A stretch of DNA of 61,019 bases from Microcaldota archaeon (GTDB taxonomy: Archaea > Micrarchaeota > Micrarchaeia > Micrarchaeales > CABMGC01), in NCBI GenBank assembly GCA_021801225.1, contig JAJYYF010000007.1:1-61019 (forward strand). The letters are read 5' to 3'. The notes beneath the pieces are model-generated. The model worked only from the letters and a program-made list of their open reading frames with translations, searched no databases and was not told the origin of the DNA. Every line of letters begins with the position of its first letter. Position 1 is the first letter of the stretch. Below, piece after piece: positions 9,968-19,033 of the stretch. A program made the translations under genes and the position numbers.

Positions 9968-9969
9968 AC

Positions 9970-11232
9970 TCATATTGGTTTAGAGATAATGCAGGCATAA
10001 GAAGTATCAGTAACCTCAACGGTTACTTTCTCGCCAAGATTAAGTTTTTTTGACAAAACAGCAACAGGCCTGTAATATATGTCTCTTCCTGAAAATAGAC
10101 CGTTATTATTTTCAGTTATAACTACATCTTCTTTAAGGCCTATAAATTTATTATATTGAGAAACCTGCATCTCACGGATTTCTCTTGATAGTATTGTACT
10201 TCTTCTTTTTATCTCATTTGCAGTTATTTGTTGTAATTTTGAAGCTTTTGTATGGGGTCTCTGCCAAAACTTTGAGATGTTTGTTATTGCGGGCTTTATC
10301 TCGAATAGAAGATCCTCTGTTAATTTAAAATCATTAATGGATTCAGTCGGATAGCCAACTATTATGTCTGTACTTATAGTTATATTGGGTATTTTACTAC
10401 GGATATACTCAAAATAATATCGCACCTCATCTACAGTATAATTTCTTTGCATATCTTTTAAGATTTTATTACTTCCTGATTGTATAGGTAAATGTAAGAA
10501 CTTGAATACCTTTTTTTGTTTTAATGCGTCTATTAATGAATCTAGATACTTATGCAAATGTTCTGGATTTAACATTCCTATACGTAGCATAAAATCACCA
10601 TCTAATGAAGCAGCATGAGTTGCTAGCTCAGCTATATTTGTTTTTTTATCTGCCCCGTATGCACCTATATCCTGAGAGGTTAGTTCTATCTCATAAGAAC
10701 CATTATTTATGGATCTAGATATTGCTTTTAAGATTACATTTTCATCAAAACTTTTTAACGGACCTCTTGCAAATTTAGTTTCACAAAAAGAACAGTTACT
10801 TAAACAGCCTTCACTGATTGGTATTCTTGCTATTATTCCATTACTATTTATGAAGGAAGGTTTTTCTGCATCTTCAGTTTTTTTTATGTTAGGATTTAGA
10901 GTATTAAGAATTTTTATTGTTTCGCTTGTCTTTAATATTTTTGCTGTTGGAGAGGCTTTTTTAATTATGTCAGGGGTAGCTGATGCTAAACAACCCGTAA
11001 CAACTAAATTTTTATTTAGATTAGAAATCCTTTCTAATTTGCTTATTATTTTTTGTTCTGTTGGCTTCTTCACTGTACAGGTGTTTAAAATTATATAATC
11101 ATATTTAGCAGCTTCATTCAACCTTAAAGTACCTCTATCTACAGTGTGTCCCGCAGATTCTAAAATGTTGTTCATTACATCGCTGTCTGCATTGTTTAAT
11201 GTGCAGCCATATGTTTCTATGAATACTTTCAA
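9970..11232 (-). CDS. MiaB-like tRNA methylthiotransferase (archaeal t6A-modifying type)
   Basis: METYGCTLNNADS-type N-terminus, radical-SAM CLSNCSFCETKFARG, TRAM-like C-terminus. Confidence 0.92.
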   Translation of the reverse strand: MKVFIETYGCTLNNADSDVMNNILESAGHTVDRGTLRLNEAAKYDYIILNTCTVKKPTEQKIISKLERISNLNKNLVVTGCLASATPDIIKKASPTAKILKTSETIKILNTLNPNIKKTEDAEKPSFINSNGIIARIPISEGCLSNCSFCETKFARGPLKSFDENVILKAISRSINNGSYEIELTSQDIGAYGADKKTNIAELATHAASLDGDFMLRIGMLNPEHLHKYLDSLIDALKQKKVFKFLHLPIQSGSNKILKDMQRNYTVDEVRYYFEYIRSKIPNITISTDIIVGYPTESINDFKLTEDLLFEIKPAITNISKFWQRPHTKASKLQQITANEIKRRSTILSREIREMQVSQYNKFIGLKEDVVITENNNGLFSGRDIYYRPVAVLSKKLNLGEKVTVEVTDTSYACIISKPI

Positions 11233-11332
11233 GCTATCACTAGATATTGTAAAATATAAGTTAAATTATTATTCTATCCTATTTATATATTTTGTTATAC
11301 ATATATATTGTCATAAATTTTCAAGTGATAGA

Positions 11333-11521
11333 ATGCTTTGCGAAAGATGTGGTAAAGAGATACATAAAAATGTTAGTTGTGGCTACTGCAACAAGAAAAT
11401 TTGTTATAGTTGTCTTAAAAGCTCAAAAAGAGTTACAAAAGTAGAAAAAGCGTTTATATGTAAAGACTGCTGGAGCAATATGAAAAAAAGAAAGAAGTAC
11501 AAATCATTAATAGGAGAGTAA
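11333..11521 (+). CDS. Small zinc-finger protein
   Basis: 62 aa from internal ATG: MLCERCGKEIHKNVSCGYCNKKICYSCLKS...CKDCW. Confidence 0.7.
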   Translation: MLCERCGKEIHKNVSCGYCNKKICYSCLKSSKRVTKVEKAFICKDCWSNMKKRKKYKSLIGE

Positions 11522-11581
11522 CTACTTTTTAATATTAAAATTCAGATAACTTTATATATCTTAAAATAACTTGTAATTAGT

Positions 11582-12502
11582 ATGAGATATCAAAAATCTT
11601 TTTATCTTCTAGGTTTATCTATTTTTATAGTTATATTACCTTTTTCACATACTGGAGGTTTTTACGCACCTTCTGGAGGATACGTCCACGGATTTAATAT
11701 AAGTAATACTACAATAAATGTAAATACTACTGTGAATTATACAAAACAAAACATAAATTTCAGTAATAATTACTTAATAGGATTGTTTGGCAATGATTAT
11801 TACTTAAAGTATATAAAATTCTCAAGTTACAATACAATAAACAAAACAACAACTGTAAATTATAATTATATGTTGCCTATGAAAAATGGTACAATTTTAC
11901 AGGATAACAACTCTTTATTTTCATCGAACAATACAATAGAAAAAGAATTATCTATAATTACAATTGTTAAAAATAATAAAACATTATATTACTTTGGACC
12001 AAATAAAGCGTATTATTTAAATATAACTGCAAAACAGGCATTAAACATTAGCAATAAGTATGGATTTAATGCTACTTTAGATGGTATTCAACCAATATAT
12101 GAAAATTATAGTAAAAATTATACTTATTATTTAGTTTGGAAAGTAATAAACAACACATATTACTATCCAAGATTAACAAACACAACTGAGTATTACTCAA
12201 AACTCTATAAGGGTATTTATGTAGATATAAACAATGGAAGCATAGTTGGAGAATTTTTGTATAGTCCTACAAAGACAGTGCAAAGTTACCAAAATAATAT
12301 CACAGGAGTTGCAGGTATATTTTCTTTGTTTCCATTGAGTATTTACAACTCAACAGTTCAGAAATTGCCATCTGGATATAATAGCACCGTTTTGTTACAG
12401 TTTAACCCAAACTACCTCTTAATTGAAATGGTATTTATTGTTACAGTGATAATAGTAATCGTAGCTTTTATAATTTTCAGATATTTAATGCATCATAAAT
12501 AA
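11582..12502 (+). CDS. Hypothetical secreted/membrane-anchored surface protein
   Basis: N-terminal signal-like segment, many N-x-S/T sequons, C-terminal TM helix. Confidence 0.7.
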   Translation: MRYQKSFYLLGLSIFIVILPFSHTGGFYAPSGGYVHGFNISNTTINVNTTVNYTKQNINFSNNYLIGLFGNDYYLKYIKFSSYNTINKTTTVNYNYMLPMKNGTILQDNNSLFSSNNTIEKELSIITIVKNNKTLYYFGPNKAYYLNITAKQALNISNKYGFNATLDGIQPIYENYSKNYTYYLVWKVINNTYYYPRLTNTTEYYSKLYKGIYVDINNGSIVGEFLYSPTKTVQSYQNNITGVAGIFSLFPLSIYNSTVQKLPSGYNSTVLLQFNPNYLLIEMVFIVTVIIVIVAFIIFRYLMHHK

Positions 12503-12507
12503 TTAGT

Positions 12508-15500
12508 TTATAGAGTTTTTATTTGAATAACTAGTTTTTCTCCTTCTATTTCAAATTCTTTGATTTGTAAGTTTTCATTTGATAGTTCTTTGTACATTTT
12601 TTTAGCGTTTACATAATTCATTATCTCATTTTCAAATAAATCAATTGCTTCCCTTAATTCGCCAGATGCTGAGTAAAATAACTCAATTTTATCTTGTTTT
12701 TTAAGTGAGTTTTCTTTCCTTAAGAGTTGTACTCTTCTTTCAAATTCTCTAACTAATGCTTCATACTTAAGTTTTTGATCTATATGTGAATCTATATAAA
12801 TAAAACCATATTTAAATTTTACACCGTTTTCAGCAGTTAACTTTTCTATTACTGTGAAGTGTGTTTCATTAATTTGAACTGGACCCTTTTCTGTATGTAG
12901 TATGTAATAACCAACAGCGGATAACTCTTTTCTTATTTTATTATAATCTTCAGTCTTTAATGCTTCAGATACTGAAGTACTTTTATCTTTAAACTCTGGC
13001 CCTATTTTTGAGAAATTAGGTTTTATTTCTATTGAAACTGACTCTACTTTTTTTAGCGTAATCTCTTTTACGTTTGTATAATCACAAATTAGTCCATTAA
13101 ATTTTGCAATGATGCTCTCTAATTCAGGATATGTAGTTTCTATTGTAACTTTAGATACAGGCCATCTTAATTTTATTCCAGATTGTTCCCTACTGTTAAG
13201 AACACCGGTTATTATCTCATCGACAATTGAAAAATCTTTTTCTAAATCTAAATTAATAAAATCTTTAGGAAGTTTTGGCCATGTATTTAAGAATATGCTT
13301 TCTTTATCGCCACACATTTTTTTGTTTACTTCTAGATATAAATACTCTGAAGAAAAAGGAGTAAATGGAGATATCATTACATTTAAATTGTATAAAATAT
13401 AATTCATTAAATCCACATAGTATTTTGCTTTGCTCTTTTCAGCAAAAAGTATCTTCTTTTTGAATATTTTTAGATAGAATCTACTCAAATCATTTAATAA
13501 AAAGTTGCTAATCGAGTTATTTGCAATTTGAATTTTATAATTAGTTAAAGCTTCTGTTACAACCTGCAAAGTAGATGAAAATCTTGAAAGGATCCATAAA
13601 TCCTCAATATCTTTAATTTTTTTAATGTTTGGTTTTTTAATTTTAGTAGGGATATATCTTGTTAAAGATGTGTACTCATTGAATAGATTAAACATATTAT
13701 ATAATGTGCCTATTTTCTTTTCAGATTCTTTCATTTCATCTTTTTTAAATTGTAAGTCTAACCACTGTGTATGACTAGAACACCATAATCTATAACCATC
13801 TGCAGATGTTATTTTTAAAAGTTCTTCTAATGAAATGTAGTTTCCTAAACTTTTGTGCATCTCTCTTCCATCATCTGATAAAAGCATCCCATCAATCACT
13901 ACATTTTTAAATGGTGCTTTTCCATAAAGCATAACGCTTATTTTCAAAAGTGTTGAAAACCAACCACGCAGTTGATCTTTGCCCTCGAGTATAAAATCTG
14001 CTGGAAATAGTTTGTCAAACTCTTCTTGTGAAAGGCTTGCTTTGAAAGCTATTCCAGAATCATACCAAACATCAAAAACGTCACTTATTCTTGAAGCTTC
14101 GTCGCCGCATTTTTCACATTTGATTTTTATTTGATCTATGAATGGCTTATGTAGATTTGTGATTGCATTTGCTTTTTCCTTGTCTATTGAGTTTGAGACT
14201 AACTCCTCTTTTGAGCCTATAATTTTATCAGTGTTGCAAGAGGAACAATGCCAAATTGGAATAGGTATCCCCCAGTATCTTTGACGAGTTATACTCCAAT
14301 CTGGAGAGTTTGTTAAAACATCTTCCATCCAGGATTTCGCTTCTTCTGGATGCCATAGTACCTTCTTATTTTCAGCTATTAATTTATTTTTAATTTTTTG
14401 AATATTAAAAAACCATTGCTTTGTGACTAAAAAGAGAAGTTTTTCTTTACATCTCCAGCAATGTGGATAACTATGTTTTACCTTGAAATTTCCAAAAAGA
14501 ACATTAATTGATTTAAGATCATCGATTATTTTTAGATTTGCTTGCTCAGGCACTTTTAGATTAACATAAGAGCCTGAATCGTTGTTATAATTACCAGATA
14601 GATCAATTGGCGAGAATATAGGTAGATTATTTTTCAACCCTATTTGATAATCCTCTAGTCCATGACCAGGAGCTATATGTACAATTCCACTACCTTCTTG
14701 AGAAGAAACAAGTGTTTCTGCAGAAACTACTTTATGGACATTTCTTAATTCCTTTTGTTTTGGTATTTTATTTTCAAGAGGATTTATGTAAAAAAGGCCT
14801 TCTAATTCACTTCCGTAAAACTCTGCTTCTATTATGAAGTTATCTTTTGAGATTTCGGATAAGTATTCTAAACGGGATTTCATAAAAATAAGGGATTTGT
14901 TATTCATTTTTACCTTTACGTACAACTCTTTTGGATTTATCGCTATAGCTATATTAGAGGGTAATGTCCAAGGTGTTGTTGTCCAAATTAAGAAGTATGT
15001 ATTTTCAGATACCTCTATTTTAGGTTTTGACAACTCTTTGTTAATTTTAAACTCTACAAAAATTGAGTTGTCAGTTTCATCTGAGTACTCTACCTCTAAG
15101 GTCCCCTGGGCAAGAACAGTTCCGCAATGAGTACAATAAAGCATAGGCTTAACTCCAGAATAAAGTAAACCTTTTTCATTAATTTTCTTAAGTATATCCC
15201 ATGCAGATTCTATGAAAGAATTTTCATATGCCAGATAAGGTTTTTCAAAATCGAGAGATGCTCCAAATCTAATAAAATCTTTTGTCATTGAAGGAATTAA
15301 TGAAGTCACATATTCTTTACAGTAATTTGTAAAGTTCTCAACACCTATCTTAATCTCTATATCTTTTTTTGAAGTTAGTTCCAGAGTTTTTTCTACTTTA
15401 TTCTCAATAGGAAGACCATGTACATCATAACCTGCTTTATCATGGACATCGAAGCCCTGTAATCTACGGAATCGTATATAAATATCTTTAATTGATTTAA

Positions 15501-15660
15501 CCCAAATTTGACCAGGATGTAAATACCCACTTGAGTAAGGAGGCCCATCTAAAAAGAAAAATGTTTTATTGCCTTTATTCAAAGCCCTTGTTTTTTGTAG
15601 GATATCCATTTCCTTCCAATATTGAAGTATCTGTTCTTCGTTTTTTATGAAATTGAACAT
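12508..15660 (-). CDS. ileS: Isoleucyl-tRNA synthetase
   Basis: PPYSSGYLHPGQ, GYDVHGLPIE, EMHKSLGN signature; 1050 aa. Confidence 0.96.
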   Translation of the reverse strand: MFNFIKNEEQILQYWKEMDILQKTRALNKGNKTFFFLDGPPYSSGYLHPGQIWVKSIKDIYIRFRRLQGFDVHDKAGYDVHGLPIENKVEKTLELTSKKDIEIKIGVENFTNYCKEYVTSLIPSMTKDFIRFGASLDFEKPYLAYENSFIESAWDILKKINEKGLLYSGVKPMLYCTHCGTVLAQGTLEVEYSDETDNSIFVEFKINKELSKPKIEVSENTYFLIWTTTPWTLPSNIAIAINPKELYVKVKMNNKSLIFMKSRLEYLSEISKDNFIIEAEFYGSELEGLFYINPLENKIPKQKELRNVHKVVSAETLVSSQEGSGIVHIAPGHGLEDYQIGLKNNLPIFSPIDLSGNYNNDSGSYVNLKVPEQANLKIIDDLKSINVLFGNFKVKHSYPHCWRCKEKLLFLVTKQWFFNIQKIKNKLIAENKKVLWHPEEAKSWMEDVLTNSPDWSITRQRYWGIPIPIWHCSSCNTDKIIGSKEELVSNSIDKEKANAITNLHKPFIDQIKIKCEKCGDEASRISDVFDVWYDSGIAFKASLSQEEFDKLFPADFILEGKDQLRGWFSTLLKISVMLYGKAPFKNVVIDGMLLSDDGREMHKSLGNYISLEELLKITSADGYRLWCSSHTQWLDLQFKKDEMKESEKKIGTLYNMFNLFNEYTSLTRYIPTKIKKPNIKKIKDIEDLWILSRFSSTLQVVTEALTNYKIQIANNSISNFLLNDLSRFYLKIFKKKILFAEKSKAKYYVDLMNYILYNLNVMISPFTPFSSEYLYLEVNKKMCGDKESIFLNTWPKLPKDFINLDLEKDFSIVDEIITGVLNSREQSGIKLRWPVSKVTIETTYPELESIIAKFNGLICDYTNVKEITLKKVESVSIEIKPNFSKIGPEFKDKSTSVSEALKTEDYNKIRKELSAVGYYILHTEKGPVQINETHFTVIEKLTAENGVKFKYGFIYIDSHIDQKLKYEALVREFERRVQLLRKENSLKKQDKIELFYSASGELREAIDLFENEIMNYVNAKKMYKELSNENLQIKEFEIEGEKLVIQIKTL

Positions 15661-15747
15661 TGAATCTCCACTTTAATGTTTTAGAATATATCAATTAAAC
15701 TTATTAAACCTTTTCAACTAAACATTATTGTAAAATATTGTGTATTT

Positions 15748-16386
15748 ATGAGAAAAGCTGATCTTGCCACAATTTTAAGAGTATTACTCGTATTTTTAGT
15801 AGCATATTTAGTTATATTAAAAATAAATCCTATATACTCCATATTAATATTGATAATAGCTTTCTTATTAGATGGTGTTGATGGATATCTTGCAATAAGG
15901 GAAGCTAGCTCTAATAAAATATCTTTCTTGATGTATATAAAAACGGTTAAAGGAGATTCAAAATATAGAAAAGAAATAAAGGAATTAAAGGAAAGCATAT
16001 CTAAAAAATATCCACATGGTCCAAGAATGGATGTTGCCGGAGATAGAGCAGTAGAGTATGCTCTTTGGGCCGTCTTTACATATTTAAATATATTGCCTTT
16101 GTTTATAATTTTAATAGTTATATTTAGGCACTCTTTTGTAGATGGATTAATGGCTGCAAAAGGAACATCAAATAAAATGAAGAGTAAGCTAGCAAAGATT
16201 ATTTACTCTTCAAATATAAGTAGAGGTGGAGTGAATGTTGTCAAGTTCGTAACATTTTCTTATTTGATTTTAGTTTATACATCAAAGTTTCCTATAATTT
16301 ATGGTTACATTTTAACAGGAATTCTCCTTTTATATATAATTTTAAGAGGAGTTGCTGAAGTTTATGAGGTATTTCAGAATGAATAG
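15748..16386 (+). CDS. CDP-alcohol phosphatidyltransferase family protein
   Basis: DGVDGYLA...GPRMDVAGDRAVEY resembles the DG...AR...G...D...D motif. Confidence 0.8.
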   Translation: MRKADLATILRVLLVFLVAYLVILKINPIYSILILIIAFLLDGVDGYLAIREASSNKISFLMYIKTVKGDSKYRKEIKELKESISKKYPHGPRMDVAGDRAVEYALWAVFTYLNILPLFIILIVIFRHSFVDGLMAAKGTSNKMKSKLAKIIYSSNISRGGVNVVKFVTFSYLILVYTSKFPIIYGYILTGILLLYIILRGVAEVYEVFQNE

Positions 16387-17089
16387 TAAAAAACCGTATA
16401 TTAGTGTTATTGTTCCTGCAAAGAATGAAGAAAAGTATATAATGAATGTTTTTAGAGGTTTGAAAAAACAGAGTTTTAAGGACTTTGAAGTAATAATAAT
16501 AGATGGAGGAAGTACTGACAATACGGTAAACATATCGAAAAAATATGCAAAAGTTATTGTTGATAAAAGAAAGGGGATAGGAAGAGCTAGAAACATTGGT
16601 GCAAAAATTGCAAAAGGAAAACTTTTAGTATTCATAGATGCAGACACCATGCCTTCAAAAAACACTCTTGAAGAGTATAAAAATATAATAAATGATAAGG
16701 TTGTAGCTGCTACAGGTCCGATACTCCCACTTGAAAAAACAAACTTAAGAATAACATTAGGATTTAAATTTGTTTCAATATTTTTTGTAAAGTTAGCAAT
16801 AAAAATAGGAAAACCAAGTATAGTAGGTTCAAACTTTGCCATATCAAAAAAGGCTTTTAATAAAATTAATGGCTTTGATGAGAAATTGATAACTTATGAA
16901 GACTGGGATTTATCAAATAGAGTTAAAAAATATGGGAAGATAGAGTTTGTAGATGACGCAGTTGTTTACACAAGCACAAGAAGGGTTGAGAAGTGGGGAA
17001 TTTCTGGCTTCTTTATGTTTCATGTAGGAAACATGATACGCTATAACTTATTCAAAAAGTCAAAGGACCACTATGAAGAAATTAGATAA
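16379..17089 (+). CDS. Family 2 glycosyltransferase
   Basis: ISVIVPAKNEEKYI, IIDGGSTDNT, DADTMP. ATG at 16379 preferred to 16352. Confidence 0.9.
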   Translation: MNSKKPYISVIVPAKNEEKYIMNVFRGLKKQSFKDFEVIIIDGGSTDNTVNISKKYAKVIVDKRKGIGRARNIGAKIAKGKLLVFIDADTMPSKNTLEEYKNIINDKVVAATGPILPLEKTNLRITLGFKFVSIFFVKLAIKIGKPSIVGSNFAISKKAFNKINGFDEKLITYEDWDLSNRVKKYGKIEFVDDAVVYTSTRRVEKWGISGFFMFHVGNMIRYNLFKKSKDHYEEIR

Positions 17090-17094
17090 ATAAA

Positions 17095-17925
17095 TTAAAA
17101 TAAAGCAAGAATAGCAAGCGAATTTTCTAAAATATGTGCAACTATTGATGGATATATAGAGTTTGTTTTTTTGTATGCATAACCTGCAAGTATACCAAAT
17201 ACAGTTGCTGCAGTTATCAAAAGAACAAAAGAAACAAGATCTATTGATGAGTAATAACCAGAGTGTAGTAATCCGAATATAATTGCGCTAGGAACTATCC
17301 CAATTCTTTTGACCAATAACCCTCTGAATGTAATCTCTTCGATTATTGGAGCTATTATTGCCACAAAAAAGTAAAACCATATTGGTGGTGGAGCTGGAGT
17401 ATTTTGAAATATTGAACCGGTATTCCCAGTTATATTTGAATTAGTCGCATAGGATAAAAATGATGACAAAATTATTGTAAAAAATACTAATGTTATGAAT
17501 ATTCCCACCCCCAGTAAAAGATTTTTAGGGGTTAATGTATGTAAAGAAAGACCAAGCTCTTTTGCAAATCCTTTGTTCATTTTTTTAACAAGAAATAGGT
17601 ATGACAAAACAGTAAGTATAAATGTTAACTCAGTTGCTACTGAAGATGCAGCTTCTAAATTAGGTATTATATTAACAGCGTATAGAAAACTGAAAACTAC
17701 ATTAGTTAATAATAGAAAAACTAGTCCAAGGAATAAAAATATAATACTGTTAAGTACTTTGCTTTTTATTGAAGTTTTAGTTTTAAAAGTAAGATCTTTT
17801 TTTGTTTTTTTCTTTGAATTTAAGGTATATTTATTTGAAGATAAAGCTTTATTTTTATTATTTTTTGATGTTAATTTTGAGTAAGGAGATTTCTTTGATT
17901 TTAAGTTCTTACTTTTTTTAACTAT
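17095..17925 (-). CDS. CPBP-family intramembrane metalloprotease, probable AUA start
   Basis: C-terminal EEITFRGLLVKR and GLLHSGYYS. Manual reading extends the frame 106 codons upstream of the listed TTG to ATA at 17925, directly after an in-frame TAA. Confidence 0.8.
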   Translation of the reverse strand: MVKKSKNLKSKKSPYSKLTSKNNKNKALSSNKYTLNSKKKTKKDLTFKTKTSIKSKVLNSIIFLFLGLVFLLLTNVVFSFLYAVNIIPNLEAASSVATELTFILTVLSYLFLVKKMNKGFAKELGLSLHTLTPKNLLLGVGIFITLVFFTIILSSFLSYATNSNITGNTGSIFQNTPAPPPIWFYFFVAIIAPIIEEITFRGLLVKRIGIVPSAIIFGLLHSGYYSSIDLVSFVLLITAATVFGILAGYAYKKTNSIYPSIVAHILENSLAILALF

Positions 17926-17929
17926 TTAA

Positions 17930-18076
17930 TCACTTTTTAAGTTCAGTATAATGACACTTACCACATGCATATCTATTTGCATGAGACGCCATCCTTACTC
18001 CACATTTAGGACAAAACTTTTCTGCAGCTTTGTAAGGTGTCGTTTTCTTTGCTTTTGTTTCTTTTTTTTCTGCCAT
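17930..18076 (-). CDS. rps27ae: Ribosomal protein S27ae (eS31-type)
   Basis: Manual translation [48 protein letters not shown]; not in the ORF track. Confidence 0.92.
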   Translation of the reverse strand: MAEKKETKAKKTTPYKAAEKFCPKCGVRMASHANRYACGKCHYTELKK

Positions 18077-18135
18077 TTAATCAAATCTCATTGAATATTA
18101 ATTTATAATTATTATTGCTTTTCTTCTTTAGCTCC

Positions 18136-18528
18136 TTATTTCTTTTCCTCCTTAGGAGCTTCCTTTTTCTCTTCTTTCTTTTCTTGCTTTGGTTTTTCTG
18201 CCTTAGCCTCTTCTTTCTTTTCCTCTTTTGGCTTTTCTTCTTTTGGTTTTTGTGTTTCTTCTCCCTTAACTGACTTTTCGTACATCATCATTTCTTCTTT
18301 TTTATTGTAAGAATTAACAGATATGTTACATTCCTGAACTCCGTATTGTTGGTCTATTCTGGTTATAACAGTAAGAGATGGATTTAAGTTTTGTAATTTA
18401 CATATCTCTTCTTTTATCTTTCCTTTGCTAGGTGTCTCTCCTTTATAGTAAGCTGTGAAGGTCAACTCATGTCTTTTCAAAAGCTTATTCTCTTTCTTAT
18501 TATCTAATTTTAATTCTAAATTTTCCAT
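18136..18528 (-). CDS. rps24e: Ribosomal protein S24e with charged E/K-rich tail
   Basis: LLKRHELTFTAYYKGETPSKGKIKEEICKLQNLNPSLTVITRIDQQYG; order aIF5A-S24e-S27ae. Confidence 0.88.
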   Translation of the reverse strand: MENLELKLDNKKENKLLKRHELTFTAYYKGETPSKGKIKEEICKLQNLNPSLTVITRIDQQYGVQECNISVNSYNKKEEMMMYEKSVKGEETQKPKEEKPKEEKKEEAKAEKPKQEKKEEKKEAPKEEKK

Positions 18529-18933
18529 CTAAACACTTCCTGTTACTCTAGATATAGCCCGTTTTTCTCCATAAATCATTATTTCTATCTCTGCACCTGG
18601 CTTTACTGTGTTTTGTAAATCCTCAGGTATAGGTATTTCAAATGTTTCATAAGACTCTAAATCCATTATTTGAGCACTATTTCCTGAAATAGAAACGACT
18701 TGTGCTTTTTTCTTACTTATTAATGGTATTTCTATATCCCCGCTGCTAGGTTTTAGTAATGTCCTTTTATTTCCATCAAAAACTCCTATTCCAGTGATAC
18801 GCATTTTAGCTGCTCCATGTTTTCCTGGTGCGGATGTTTCTACATCTACCACTCTACATGGGATTCCATCTATAAGAATAAATCTTCCAGTCTTAACTTC
18901 TTTCATTGATGCATATGATATTTCTTCAGACAT
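18529..18933 (-). CDS. eif5a: Translation initiation factor aIF5A
   Basis: SAPGKHGAAKMRITGIGVFDGNKRTLLKPS hypusine-loop region. Confidence 0.95.
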   Translation of the reverse strand: MSEEISYASMKEVKTGRFILIDGIPCRVVDVETSAPGKHGAAKMRITGIGVFDGNKRTLLKPSSGDIEIPLISKKKAQVVSISGNSAQIMDLESYETFEIPIPEDLQNTVKPGAEIEIMIYGEKRAISRVTGSV

Positions 18934-19033
18934 TTAACCACAGTACTTTCTAATTTCAAAATATGAATTAGTATAGTAAATATTATATACAAAAATATTT
19001 AAACCCTTTTAGTTTTTGTTTTTTATTGAATAT

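Noticed and set aside
10709-11098. Plus-strand 129-aa ORF inside the MiaB-like gene
   Set aside because: Wholly antisense to a confidently identified radical-SAM gene.
13855-13890. IleRS KMSKS motif variant EMHKSLGN as a sign of inactivity
   Set aside because: The variant keeps the KSLGN core, I believe similar MHKSLGN forms occur in archaeal IleRS, and the gene is otherwise complete.
17495-17884. Plus-strand 129-aa ORF
   Set aside because: Antisense to the extended CPBP protease frame, which has protein-like composition and TM helices; the plus ORF shows no recognisable domain.
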